Numbered from the stretch's first letter, positions 39,211 through 47,512 are shown. The stretch is 64,000 nt of DNA from Algoriphagus aquimarinus (GCF_900112005.1 NZ_FOKK01000001.1:461015-525014), one strand, 5' to 3'. Notes: a model not told the origin generated them from the sequence alone. Numbers and translations are program-made.

Positions 39211-39518
39211 AGAATGAAAGTAAGGAAAATATATGTTAACATAAAACTCAAATAAATTACTGGCTCAAATAGTTCTGCCCAAATATGGTTGGATGTATTT
39301 CCTTCCTAATGGGTTTAAAGCAATACTAAATGAGGCTTTTGTTACTATCGCTTTTGTCGATCATTGAGTCCAGCGAAACGGTTTTGAATTTCTCTTCCAT
39401 AATTATTTGCCTATTAATTCAGCATTTAAGCTTCATACAAAGTATGTTAAGCAGAAAGCCACCCAGTATAACTAGATGGCTTTTATATATTTTATTACTG
39501 AGAAAGAAGATTAAATTT
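39211..39518. other. 308-nt gap between the toxin-antitoxin pair and the CotH gene
   Basis: The gap holds the promoter region of the DUF433 gene and the 3' hairpin of the CotH gene at 39455-39483. The reading frame at 39330-39572 is AT-rich, hydrophobic by composition and runs into the CotH gene on the other strand; I do not regard it as a gene. Confidence 0.6.
39455..39483 (-). terminator. Hairpin after the CotH gene
   Basis: A 9-bp stem on the minus-strand transcript (AAAGCCATC / GGTGGCTTT, with a G-U pair) lies 36 nt past the CotH stop. No T-tract follows, so support is modest. Confidence 0.45.
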
Positions 39519-40925
39519 TCAATCCAAGTAAGCCTTCACCGCTGCTGCGCGAGAAGTAGCATGTGTTTTTAACTGATTGATGGCGGATTGAAAATCAGAG
39601 CTGCCATTGAGGAAGGTGTGACCTGCTATTTCCTTTGTTGCATAAGGAGATACTAACGCTCCGTAACTGGTATACAAATTTTGCATTGCAGTAGCTTCAA
39701 ATGCTCCGTTTACCACTTGCTCTACATAGGAATCGTAAATCGCTCTATAGTTAGCGTCTGCATATAAATAGCCAATCAATGGCCAACTTGAAGAACTCAA
39801 ATTAGAAAAATTAAGCGTTAAAGAGCCTTGATTACCCTCTTGAAGCGACTCATTATTGTCCCAAGGAATCCAGGTGAGCTTGTTGTTCTCCGGATTGTTA
39901 TAGAGGAAGTAATTATGAGTCATTCTACCGTAGGTATCCCAGTTTTGGATCACCGTATTCGTCGCCAAGTATTTTAGGAAGGTATCTGTGTCAAATACTT
40001 TTTCCAAGTTTGATCTCCAAGCAGCTGGGTCAGTCGTTCGCGATCCATCGTGTAGAATGGCAAATAGACTTTCTATATCCGACCAGTCGGCATCATCCTC
40101 ATTTGTCTCTTTGACAAAGTCAGCTTTGCTAAATGATCCGCTGGAAAAACTTGCTCCATCGCCATCAGGCTTATAGAGATTGCCATCATTATCCGAAAAC
40201 TGCGAATCGATAACTGTATCGTCGACTTCCTCTACAATCGTGTACACTCCAAAATATACTGGGCCATCTCCATGATCTACATATACTTCGTAGATGGCTG
40301 TATGTGAACTTACAAGACCAACATTTCTGAAAATATCTGCCGCCACTTTTTCACGAAGCATAGACCTGTCATTGTAATTATTTTTGAGGCTGAGCTTTTT
40401 GAACCCGTAGAAGCGCTGATTTTTGATTTGAGGATAATCATCTTCGAATTCATCAAAATCCAGCTTAAATGACAATTTCAGATTTCCTGACTGCCAGGTA
40501 TTTTGTAAGCTTGAATTTCCCTTAAATCGAACGCCTACTCTATACCACTCCTTGCCTTCATAAAATACCTCAGCAGGAACAAATATTGGGTTTTCATCAG
40601 AAAATGAGCCGCCATTTCTAGTGCCAAAAGTTCCGTACAGACTCTTCATATCAGCTAGCATACTTGCCCAACGGGTGGAAGAGATCACAATATCCAATCT
40701 CTTTACGCTATTGTCTTCAAATACTTCTTCAAAATCCGGGTCTGCATCATTGCTGTGTGTCTCAACCGTCCAATCCGTAGGTTCGAATTCCGTATCATCT
40801 ACTTCTTCAATTATCTCTTCAGGTAAAACATCAGAGTCCACAGTATCGCTACAAGAACTCAGAACACTTAGGAACAGAAATAGGATAGGCAGTATCCGTA
40901 GGAACTTTGTCTTTTGATTTAACAT
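39519..40925 (-). CDS. CotH kinase-like lipoprotein
   Basis: The 468-residue protein has a lipobox (LSSC) and belongs to the CotH family, known from Bacillus spore coat protein H, an atypical secreted protein kinase. Typical segments are VRFKGNSSLQNTW, KKLSLKNNYNDRSMLREK, the GNLYKPDGDG segment near 240, THNYFLYNNPENNKL and the WIPWDNNES metal-binding region near 350. Bacteroidota homologues are surface or periplasmic and their targets are unknown. It is divergent from the two-component system at 41170, and the 223-nt gap holds one regulatory box on each side. Confidence 0.88.
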   Translation of the reverse strand: MLNQKTKFLRILPILFLFLSVLSSCSDTVDSDVLPEEIIEEVDDTEFEPTDWTVETHSNDADPDFEEVFEDNSVKRLDIVISSTRWASMLADMKSLYGTFGTRNGGSFSDENPIFVPAEVFYEGKEWYRVGVRFKGNSSLQNTWQSGNLKLSFKLDFDEFEDDYPQIKNQRFYGFKKLSLKNNYNDRSMLREKVAADIFRNVGLVSSHTAIYEVYVDHGDGPVYFGVYTIVEEVDDTVIDSQFSDNDGNLYKPDGDGASFSSGSFSKADFVKETNEDDADWSDIESLFAILHDGSRTTDPAAWRSNLEKVFDTDTFLKYLATNTVIQNWDTYGRMTHNYFLYNNPENNKLTWIPWDNNESLQEGNQGSLTLNFSNLSSSSWPLIGYLYADANYRAIYDSYVEQVVNGAFEATAMQNLYTSYGALVSPYATKEIAGHTFLNGSSDFQSAINQLKTHATSRAAAVKAYLD

Positions 40926-40977
40926 ATCTAATTTTGATTAACTTATTGTTTTCTGATTAGACGGCACAATTGTTATT

Positions 40978-40989
40978 ATCCCTCGCAGG
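40978..40989 (-). promoter_or_regulatory. Shared box CCTGCGAGGGAT upstream of the CotH gene
   Basis: The 12-nt sequence, read on the gene strand, lies 52 nt upstream of the CotH start. The identical 12 nt occur upstream of the YHYH gene (47501-47512). In both places a run of five or six T lies 15 nt upstream of the box. Confidence 0.5.
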
Positions 40990-41108
40990 TTGGAAATATT
41001 TTGTAAAAATGTCTGCAATGAGAGCCCTTAATACTTTTAGAAAAAGTGTAGCCTAACACAGTATGTATTGATGTTTTAATCATCCAGGAAAAGATTCACA
41101 TTCAAAAC

Positions 41109-41147
41109 TTTTTTTACTCCTACCCATAATTCCCAACTCTTTCCAGA
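41109..41147 (+). promoter_or_regulatory. T-tract plus direct-repeat box upstream of the response regulator
   Basis: Seven T, a 13-nt spacer and ATTCCCAACTCTTTCCAGA precede the regulator gene by 22 nt. TTCCCA (41130) and TTCCAG (41141) are an 11-nt-period direct repeat, the geometry used by OmpR/PhoB regulators. A near copy with the same spacing is at 43461-43499. Confidence 0.5.
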
Positions 41148-41169
41148 TTTGAATCTTATTTTTGACGTA

Positions 41170-41847
41170 ATGAAAATTTTGCTGATCGAAGACGAACTTG
41201 ACTTGGCCGAAGCTATTAGGACTTCTCTGGAAAAAGAGTTGTTTCTGGTAGAGCATGCGTCTGATTTTGCATCTGCCTTGGAGAAAGTTTCGCTCTATGA
41301 ATATGACTGCATTTTGCTGGATATTATGCTACCTGGTGGTAGTGGAATGGATATTTTGGCGAAGATGAAGAAAAAGCAAGGCGGAGAAAATGTGATCATC
41401 ATCTCCGCAAAGGATTCGTTGGATGACAAGCTAGAAGGGTTGGATTTGGGAGCTGATGATTACTTAACCAAGCCATTTCATATCGCGGAGTTAAATGCTC
41501 GAATTAAAGCCGTTTTTCGCAGGAAAAATCTCCAGGGTAGCAACTTGATTGAAATCAAAAATACGATCGTTGATCTAAATGAGCGGGAGTGCAAAGTGGA
41601 TGGCAAACTGATTGAATTGAATCGAAAGGAGTTTGATATCCTGAATTATTTTCTGCTAAATAAAAATCGTCTAATCACTAAAAATGCACTTGCAGAGCAT
41701 GTCTGGGGCGATCATATCGATCAAGCCGACAATTTTGACTTCATCTATTATCAGATAAAAAACCTTCGGAAAAAGCTTCAAACGTCCAATGCCCAAATCG
41801 AAATTCAGTCGGTTTATGGTGTGGGTTATAAACTCACCGAACTGTGA
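41170..41847 (+). CDS. OmpR/PhoB-family response regulator
   Basis: From the Met at 41170 the protein is 225 residues: MKILLIEDELDL opens a receiver domain with the phospho-acceptor Asp in CILLDIMLPGG and the conserved Lys in LTKPFH. A C-terminal winged-helix domain (LNRKEFDILNYFLLNKNRLITKNALAEHVWG) follows. The ATG at 41149 would add seven residues ahead of the receiver and is less likely. The stop overlaps the GTG start of the histidine kinase by 4 nt. The direct-repeat boxes at 41109 and 43461 are candidate binding sites. Confidence 0.92.
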   Translation: MKILLIEDELDLAEAIRTSLEKELFLVEHASDFASALEKVSLYEYDCILLDIMLPGGSGMDILAKMKKKQGGENVIIISAKDSLDDKLEGLDLGADDYLTKPFHIAELNARIKAVFRRKNLQGSNLIEIKNTIVDLNERECKVDGKLIELNRKEFDILNYFLLNKNRLITKNALAEHVWGDHIDQADNFDFIYYQIKNLRKKLQTSNAQIEIQSVYGVGYKLTEL

Positions 41848-43109
41848 AACTGCTCAATCAGTCCATTAAGTACCTGTCCGTTTCAATCTTGCTGATTGTG
41901 AGTATTTGGTCGGCTATTTTTTACTTCAATATGCTGGACGAAATTCACGACAGCATCGATGATGGATTGGACAATTACAAACTTCTGATTATTAATAGAA
42001 CCGAAGATGACGAGCAAATTTTTGAGCAAAAAGGTTTCGAAGAGGGAAATTTTACAATTGATCAAATTTCTAAAGAAGAGGCTCTCGGAATGCGAGATTA
42101 CTTTACTGATACGCTGCTTTACATGCAAAATGAAGATGATCTGGAGCCAGTTCGGATGCTGACTTCGGCTTTCAAGCACGGAGAAGATTATTACCAATTG
42201 ACTGTTTTCAACTCCACGGTAGAAGAAGATGATCTCATTGAAGATCTTTTATATTCTATTGTTTGGCTGTATATCATTTTGGTGGTGAGCATAGTTCTGA
42301 TCAATAATGTAGTGCTGAAGCGGCTGTGGAAACCTTTTTATAAGTTGCTATCAGATTTGAAAGCTTTCAGGATTGACAAAGAAGATCCTGTTCCTGTTGT
42401 CGAAGGCGATACCAGAGAGTTTAAGGAGCTGGAAAGTGCGGTAAACTCACTGATTTTTCATGCTCGGGAAACCTATTCCAATCAAAAGAGATTTACCGAA
42501 AATGCTTCACACGAGCTTCAAACTCCACTTGCGATTATTTCTACCAAACTGGAATTACTGCTGGAAAAGGAAAGTCTCAATTCCGAAAGTGCAGATCACG
42601 TTGCCCAGATTCTTCAGGTTATTCAGAGATTGACTCGACTGAACAAATCCCTGCTGCTGCTGTCCAAAATCGAGAACAAGCAATTCTTAGAGAATTCACC
42701 TATTTCAGTCAATCAAGTCGTAGCTCAATCAGTGGAGGATCTGGAAGAATTTGCAGAGTTCAAGGAAGTAAAAACCACTGTGGATAACTCATCGGAGATA
42801 CAAGTAAAAATGGATGAAAGTCTAGCTTCTATTCTGGTTAGTAATCTGATCCGTAATTCAATTTTTCATAACCTAAAAGGTGGTAATGTCACAATTACAC
42901 TTGTGGATAACACTTTGATAATTTGTAACACTGGTAAATCTGAATCATTAGATCCAGAGAAAATTTTTACACGATTCCATAAGGAAACCAAGAATAGTAG
43001 CAGTTCAGGACTAGGTCTGGCAATTGTGGAGGCAATCTGTAAACTATATGGCTTTGAGGTTTCGTATAGATTTGACGGAGCACACTGTTTTGAAGTGAAT
43101 TTTGGGTGA
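41844..43109 (+). CDS. Membrane sensor histidine kinase
   Basis: The 421-residue protein starts with GTG at 41844, overlapping the regulator stop. Two transmembrane segments (about 12-32 and 140-160) flank a periplasmic sensor domain of about 110 residues. The H-box is NASHELQTPLAIIS, the N-box region NLIRNSIFHN, and the G-box GLGLAIVEAICKL. It is the cognate kinase of the upstream regulator. The periplasmic domain is acidic and of no named family, so the signal is unknown. Context suggests envelope or metal sensing. Confidence 0.92.
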   Translation: MKLLNQSIKYLSVSILLIVSIWSAIFYFNMLDEIHDSIDDGLDNYKLLIINRTEDDEQIFEQKGFEEGNFTIDQISKEEALGMRDYFTDTLLYMQNEDDLEPVRMLTSAFKHGEDYYQLTVFNSTVEEDDLIEDLLYSIVWLYIILVVSIVLINNVVLKRLWKPFYKLLSDLKAFRIDKEDPVPVVEGDTREFKELESAVNSLIFHARETYSNQKRFTENASHELQTPLAIISTKLELLLEKESLNSESADHVAQILQVIQRLTRLNKSLLLLSKIENKQFLENSPISVNQVVAQSVEDLEEFAEFKEVKTTVDNSSEIQVKMDESLASILVSNLIRNSIFHNLKGGNVTITLVDNTLIICNTGKSESLDPEKIFTRFHKETKNSSSSGLGLAIVEAICKLYGFEVSYRFDGAHCFEVNFG

Positions 43110-43207
43110 AAGGTTGAAAAGTGGTAAAGTTAGGTTGTGGATAACTCAATAAATGACATTCTGAATTCAAAGTAAAAACCTGTAGTCTTTAATTCATGGC
43201 TATTTTG

Positions 43208-43297
43208 TTTCCCGCAGACTTCCGATGAAAAATTGCGCGGATTATATCTGTTTCCCACTTTTATCTATAAATAAAATCCGCGTCAATCTGCGGGAAA
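43208..43297. repeat. 90-nt imperfect inverted repeat (REP/MITE-like)
   Basis: The ends TTTCCCGCAGA and TCTGCGGGAAA are perfect inverse copies. Inner arms GCGGATT and AATCCGC also pair. The GC-rich termini resemble non-coding palindromic elements scattered between genes in Bacteroidota. No coding content is seen. Confidence 0.6.
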
Positions 43298-43401
43298 TTT
43301 TCCCTTATTTTTTTTAAGTTCTTAGTGGTTTTTAAAAAGGAAATCCAACTTCTGGAGAAGCAGGATAGCTAAGTTGGGTATTTGACAAGGAGTATCATCT
43401 A

Positions 43402-43435
43402 AACATTTGAGGTCTGGGAAAAGACCTCAAATGTT
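43402..43435. terminator. Perfect 14-bp hairpin between the kinase and PepSY-like genes
   Basis: AACATTTGAGGTCT and AGACCTCAAATGTT flank a 6-nt loop. No T-tract follows on the plus strand, so it may act as an insulator or attenuator rather than a simple terminator. Confidence 0.45.
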
Positions 43436-43460
43436 AAAAAATTGCGCCGTTTCGAGAGAA

Positions 43461-43499
43461 TTTTTTTCATCTCCCTACAGATTCCCAATTGTTTCCAGA
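43461..43499 (+). promoter_or_regulatory. T-tract plus direct-repeat box upstream of the PepSY-like gene
   Basis: Seven T, a 13-nt spacer and ATTCCCAATTGTTTCCAGA match the box in front of the response regulator at 17 of 19 positions with identical spacing. TTCCCA (43482) and TTCCAG (43493) repeat with 11-nt period. The gene starts 42 nt downstream. Confidence 0.5.
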
Positions 43500-43541
43500 A
43501 TCCCCCTTTTTCTTTGAGGTATAAATTAAAACTATACGATA

Positions 43542-43988
43542 ATGAAAAAGCAATTCACAATCCTCGCCACAGCAATTACTTTAATCTCTACAGGCACTTT
43601 CGCTCAGGATATCAATCCTAACCAAGTACCTTCTGTAGTTGCAAACTCTTTCAAAAGAGAATTTCCAAAAGCTTCTGACATCGAGTGGGAACTGGATGGA
43701 CAAAATTACAATGTAGATTTTGAAATCGGCTGGGGAACGGATCATGAGATATGGTATGACGCTGCAGGCTACATGCTGAAGCATGAGGAGGAAATCCCCA
43801 AAGGTGAACTTCCTAAGTCGGTTGCTACCACAATCGACTCTGAGTTTAAAGACCTAAGAATCGACGAAGCAAAGAAAATCACAGAAGGTAAGCAAGTCAC
43901 CTACGAAGTAGAACTTGAGAATTTCACTGAAGAATGGAAAGTCTTTTTCTCCAGCACTGGTGAAGTCCTTCACAAAATCAATGACTAA
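43542..43988 (+). CDS. PepSY-like periplasmic protein
   Basis: The 148-residue protein has a signal peptide ending near GTFAQ. Two repeats of about 60 residues follow, each resembling a PepSY-like/BLIP-like fold (SFKREFPKASDIEWELDGQNYNV and EFKDLRIDEAKKITEGKQVTYEVE). Such proteins are often induced strongly by neighbouring two-component systems in Bacteroidota and may buffer metal or peptide stress in the periplasm. The upstream box shared with the regulator gene suggests control by the adjacent system. Confidence 0.8.
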   Translation: MKKQFTILATAITLISTGTFAQDINPNQVPSVVANSFKREFPKASDIEWELDGQNYNVDFEIGWGTDHEIWYDAAGYMLKHEEEIPKGELPKSVATTIDSEFKDLRIDEAKKITEGKQVTYEVELENFTEEWKVFFSSTGEVLHKIND

Positions 43989-44054
43989 TCGCTAGTCATC
44001 GCCGCTTTTCCTTTTTGCCAACCTCTCTTTGCTCTCTTTTCACATTCGATTACC

Positions 44055-45245
44055 ATGTTTAAGAATCTTATAATTTCTGCATTTCTACTTCTTATCACAC
44101 TTTCTTTTGCGCAAGCTCAAGAAGAGAAGAACAAGGAAGTGAAGTCTTCAGGGGGATGGTTTGAAAAAATCCATTTGGGTGGCTATATGCAAGTTCGAAA
44201 CAATGGACTATTTCAGACCAATTCAAATCTTGAATGTGAGCAATGTGATGAGGCTTGGGGGGGAGAGCAGAATTCCCTTTCGCTGCGAAGATTGCGATTC
44301 AAAATCTATGGCCAGATTCATCCACGTGTGTTTTTCTACTTCCAGCCTGATTTCTCCAAGTCAGTTACTGGAGCACATAATGTAGGTAAAGTGAAAGATG
44401 CATTTGTGGATTTGGGATTGGATAGAAACAATGAATTCCGACTTCGCGTCGGGCAAAGTAAGGTTCCTTTTGGCTATGAAAACCTTCAGTCGAGCAGCCA
44501 GCGACTCCCGCTAGATCGAGATGATGCACTAAATTCTGGTCTCAAAGACGAGCGGGATTTGGGCGTATTTTTCTATTGGGCAAGTAAGCAGAAGAGATCT
44601 CTGATGAAAGAATTGAAAAAGGATGGGATGAAGCATTCAGGAAATTTTGGGGTCTTTGCCTTGGGTATTTACAATGGACAAACAGCCAATCATCCGGATA
44701 AAAATGGCAAATTTCACGTGGTGACACGTTTTTCCCTTCCTATAGAAGTAGGAAATCAGGTGATCGAACCAGGGATTCAAGCCTATACTGGAAAGTATGT
44801 ATTACAAGAAACTAGCCCGGAATTGAACGCTCAAGAAGGAAAGGAATACACTGATCGCCGAGCGGCAGCATCTTTTGTGTTGTATCCCAAGCCTTTTGGA
44901 ATCCAAGCTGAGTACATGATCGGTCAAGGTCCAGAGTTCAATACAGAAACGCAGAAAATTGAGGTTCAAAACCTACAAGGTGGTTACGTGACTTTTTCGT
45001 ATATCATTGGTGAATTTATCCCATTTACTCGCTTACAGTATTACGATGGAGGCAAAAAGCATGAGTTGGATGCGAGAAGCTATACGGTAAAAGAACAGGA
45101 GCTTGGCCTAGAATGGCAGCCGAATAAAGCCTTTGAATTGGTTGCGATGTACACCTTTTCCAATCGTCGTTATGAAGATTTTCAGTTTCAGGATAATCAT
45201 CAAGCAGGAAGCTTGTTGAGAATTCAGGCTCAATTGAATTTTTGA
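44055..45245 (+). CDS. Outer-membrane porin of the O/P (phosphate-selective) family
   Basis: The 396-residue protein has a signal peptide ending near SFAQAQ and a beta-barrel pattern ending in a terminal Phe (LLRIQAQLNF), as required for outer-membrane insertion. The SLRRLRFKIYGQIHPRVFFYFQPDFS and FRLRVGQSKVPFGYENLQSS segments match the porin O/P family. In this family phosphate or pyrophosphate selectivity is known only for Pseudomonas OprO/OprP. It lies 66 nt after the PepSY-like gene and is probably in the same transcript. Confidence 0.88.
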   Translation: MFKNLIISAFLLLITLSFAQAQEEKNKEVKSSGGWFEKIHLGGYMQVRNNGLFQTNSNLECEQCDEAWGGEQNSLSLRRLRFKIYGQIHPRVFFYFQPDFSKSVTGAHNVGKVKDAFVDLGLDRNNEFRLRVGQSKVPFGYENLQSSSQRLPLDRDDALNSGLKDERDLGVFFYWASKQKRSLMKELKKDGMKHSGNFGVFALGIYNGQTANHPDKNGKFHVVTRFSLPIEVGNQVIEPGIQAYTGKYVLQETSPELNAQEGKEYTDRRAAASFVLYPKPFGIQAEYMIGQGPEFNTETQKIEVQNLQGGYVTFSYIIGEFIPFTRLQYYDGGKKHELDARSYTVKEQELGLEWQPNKAFELVAMYTFSNRRYEDFQFQDNHQAGSLLRIQAQLNF

Positions 45246-45267
45246 AACACTTCTATTGCAAAAAAAA

Positions 45268-45291
45268 GTACCTGACGCAAAGGTCAGGTAC
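45268..45291. terminator. Bidirectional hairpin between converging genes
   Basis: GTACCTGAC and GTCAGGTAC form a perfect 9-bp stem with a 6-nt loop between the porin gene and the minus-strand gene at 45328. On the minus strand it runs into seven T. Confidence 0.75.
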
Positions 45292-45327
45292 ATTGTAATT
45301 AGGGGTGTATATTCTTACTAAGGCCGA

Positions 45328-45672
45328 TTAGTCTTTTCTCTGAGGACGTTCTTGGCTTTTCTTCATTTTAGCATATTTCGCTTGCTGATCTTCTGTCAAA
45401 GTAGCATTCAGTTCTTCGTCCATTTTCTTTCTGCTTTCCTGAGCGGTTTTTCTATCCTTCATAGCATCTTCATATTTCTCATGAATCGCTGTCCATTCTA
45501 CTACTTGCTCAGTAGATAGGTTAAGTTCTGCTGTTGCTTTTTTGATCATTTCCTCAGTAGTAGGTGGCTCTGGTCTTTGACCTTGTCCCTGAGCTGGTCT
45601 TTGTCCTTGTCCTTGAGCAAATGCAATGGTGGATAAACATACCATGCTGATAATCATTACTAACTTTTTCAT
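45328..45672 (-). CDS. Small Spy-like periplasmic protein
   Basis: The 114-residue protein has a signal peptide ending near AFAQG. A Gly-Gln-Arg-Pro repeat (GQGQRPAQGQGQRPEP) comes next, followed by a helical region with LSTEQVVEWTAIHEKYED and LTEDQQAKYAKMKK. The latter is the LTxxQ signature of the Spy/CpxP group and of related Bacteroidota proteins. These act as periplasmic chaperones or stress sensors. It is the last gene of a minus-strand run with the genes at 45700 and 46380. The repeat is encoded by a tandem 24-nt unit. Confidence 0.75.
   Translation of the reverse strand: MKKLVMIISMVCLSTIAFAQGQGQRPAQGQGQRPEPPTTEEMIKKATAELNLSTEQVVEWTAIHEKYEDAMKDRKTAQESRKKMDEELNATLTEDQQAKYAKMKKSQERPQRKD
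45571..45618. repeat. Two tandem 24-nt units inside the Spy-like gene
   Basis: TGGTCTTTGACCTTGTCCCT... and its neighbour differ at 2 of 24 positions. They encode the duplicated GQGQRPA stretch and could vary in copy number between strains. Confidence 0.7.
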
Positions 45673-45699
45673 TGTTTTTGGTTTAGATGTACTATTAGT

Positions 45700-46344
45700 T
45701 TAATGAGAAGCTTCAATTACTGCTTTGTGAACAGTATAAAAACTACTTTTTTGCTTGAATTTGTAATAGAGCGCTGCTCCCAAGGCGAGGAGTAAAACGC
45801 CTAAACTTATGACTAGGTAGTTGGTATCTGTACCAGAAATGGCTGAGACAAACTGATCCCCTTCAGCTAGCACTCTTGCCTCATGCTGATTGTCATTATC
45901 GAGAATAAATTGATTGGAGGTTTCACCATTTCGCACGATCCCAAACAGACTCTGATTCTTGTAGATATCCTTAAAGCTTTCACTTTTGACAAATACTTCG
46001 CTGATCTCTGCCGGCACGCCTTCCAACTCAAAAACTACTGAAAATGCATGTCCAAGTTTCACATAGGTATTGCTGATAACTGCTGGATTGTCTTGATTGA
46101 AGACCAGCTGAAAATTGGCTTTCATATGCTCGATCACCAACCGTTGAAACTCCTCTGGAGTGGCGTAGGAATTTTGTCCGTAGATAGTTTGCACCTCATA
46201 TTGAAGAGCTGTCAAAGATGTGTTGAATTGAAAAACCCACTGTCCTTCCGATCGTTCTATCAGCATCGCTGTGGAAATGTCGGACTGATGCGCAGTAGCA
46301 TAAAAGCTGACTAAGAAAAGCCCTATAAATAGTTTCCATTTCAT
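45700..46344 (-). CDS. Secreted protein with one C-terminal membrane anchor
   Basis: From the Met at 46344 the protein is 214 residues with a signal peptide ending near ATAHQ. A mostly beta domain follows, and a single membrane helix (YLVISLGVLLLALGAALYY) sits near residues 179-197 with a short basic tail. No family is recognised. An upstream in-frame Met at 46407 would overlap the YHYH gene and is not preferred. It lies between the YHYH gene (35 nt away) and the Spy-like gene (27 nt away), so the three are probably one operon. Confidence 0.7.
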   Translation of the reverse strand: MKWKLFIGLFLVSFYATAHQSDISTAMLIERSEGQWVFQFNTSLTALQYEVQTIYGQNSYATPEEFQRLVIEHMKANFQLVFNQDNPAVISNTYVKLGHAFSVVFELEGVPAEISEVFVKSESFKDIYKNQSLFGIVRNGETSNQFILDNDNQHEARVLAEGDQFVSAISGTDTNYLVISLGVLLLALGAALYYKFKQKSSFYTVHKAVIEASH

Positions 46345-46379
46345 GTTCTCGTTGATTAAATGTCTCAATGAATTGCTTT

Positions 46380-47456
46380 TTACTTGGCGTATGCACCAGC
46401 TAGACAAGGCAGGAAGCTATTTGTCCCTGGAGCAGCCACATGATAGTGGTAACCTCTAATCTCATCTGTGTGTCCTCGGCATTCATCCAAGTCTGACGGT
46501 TCATTGCCAGCAGCATCCAAGCGCTCATAGATGCCATGTCCATCCATTGCGTATCCTATCATCGCTGAATGCTTGTCTGCTTGGTCGATTTTGGTAGAAA
46601 CCCCAGTTGCAGCGTGGTAGTGATAGCCTGCGTGCAAATTGATATGTCCGCCTGCATCATCAAATGGAGCAAGGGTGTACGCTCCTAAGATGGCATCTTG
46701 TGGCGCCGGAGCATCGAATACTATTCCATTAAACGCTATTCCTCTCTGTGAAGGGCCTGACAAATCAGGACCAGGACGTCCGCCAGTTGGCCTATTGCCA
46801 ACAGCTTTACGATCTCCTGCAGGTGGACCCTCACGGCGTTCACCAAGAGGTGGGCCTGCTCCATCTGCTGGTGGTCTGCCGCCTCCCATTCCGAAGTATT
46901 TTGGAGAATCCAGCATCACTGGAGTCACTGGAATCAAATAGGTTTGAGTGATATTTGCGACGTAAGAAGGAAGGCATTCCACACAGAAGTTTTTGTACTC
47001 CTCTCCTACATTTGGGTTGGCAGCATTTTCACAATCTTCAATCGTTTCGGTCTTATAAATATTCCCGTCAGCATCATACATGTGCCAAGTATCATCATTG
47101 TAAAAGGAAGCCATATTTTCTATAAAAGCCCCATCTACATCATATACTTCACCATCCTTCATCCATATACCACCTGCTTCTGCGTCGTCCGAAATATTGT
47201 CAGGACACCAAGGACCCATTTCATGGTCAGTCGGAAGACCTTTTGCCACGATTTGATAGCAATCGGTGGCTGTTCCATCAGAAAGAGTACAAGGAACCTT
47301 CGTCACAGTAGTACCTTCTAGAAACAAAGCAGGATCTACCTCCACCACATTGCCTGAGTTTTCAGTAGCAATTCTATCAATTCTAGAAATACTAGCGATC
47401 CATACTACAGAGCAGATCAATAAGGAAATCAGAATAATTACTTGTGCTTTTTTCAT
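46380..47456 (-). CDS. YHYH-domain protein with N-terminal membrane anchor
   Basis: The 358-residue protein has an N-terminal hydrophobic anchor (about 5-25). Paired Cys residues follow (KVPCTLSDGTATDCYQ; CENAANPNVGEEYKNFCVEC), then a Gly/Pro/Arg-rich linker near 190-235. The YHYH domain is at the C-terminus: HAGYHYHAATGV, YAMDGHGIYERL, ECRGHTDEIRGYHYHVAAPG. YHYH domains are of unknown function and their His clusters suggest metal binding. The gene heads the minus-strand run toward the Spy-like gene. The box upstream is identical to that of the CotH gene. Confidence 0.88.
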   Translation of the reverse strand: MKKAQVIILISLLICSVVWIASISRIDRIATENSGNVVEVDPALFLEGTTVTKVPCTLSDGTATDCYQIVAKGLPTDHEMGPWCPDNISDDAEAGGIWMKDGEVYDVDGAFIENMASFYNDDTWHMYDADGNIYKTETIEDCENAANPNVGEEYKNFCVECLPSYVANITQTYLIPVTPVMLDSPKYFGMGGGRPPADGAGPPLGERREGPPAGDRKAVGNRPTGGRPGPDLSGPSQRGIAFNGIVFDAPAPQDAILGAYTLAPFDDAGGHINLHAGYHYHAATGVSTKIDQADKHSAMIGYAMDGHGIYERLDAAGNEPSDLDECRGHTDEIRGYHYHVAAPGTNSFLPCLAGAYAK

Positions 47457-47500
47457 GTCTATTATTACTTACTACTTCTATAGACGTGAAGGAATTCAGC

Positions 47501-47512
47501 ATCCCTCGCAGG
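47501..47512 (-). promoter_or_regulatory. Shared box CCTGCGAGGGAT upstream of the YHYH gene
   Basis: The same 12 nt as at 40978-40989, again on the gene strand, 44 nt upstream of the start, with a T-run 15 nt upstream of the box. It is a candidate operator linking the CotH and YHYH genes. Confidence 0.5.

Larger units (their letters stand above)
43110..43541. other. 432-nt gap with a long inverted repeat, a hairpin and a promoter box
   Basis: No gene is supported here. The gap contains a 90-nt imperfect inverted repeat (43208-43297), a perfect 14-bp hairpin (43402-43435) and the T-tract/direct-repeat box (43461-43499) that precedes the PepSY-like gene. Confidence 0.75.

Noticed and set aside
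39330..39572. 80-codon plus-strand frame before the CotH gene
   Set aside because: AT-rich, without a family, and overlapping the CotH 3' end on the other strand.
46639..47321. Plus-strand frames opposite the YHYH gene
   Set aside because: They arise from the Gly/Pro/Arg-rich linker and the Cys-rich region read on the other strand; the YHYH frame is well supported.
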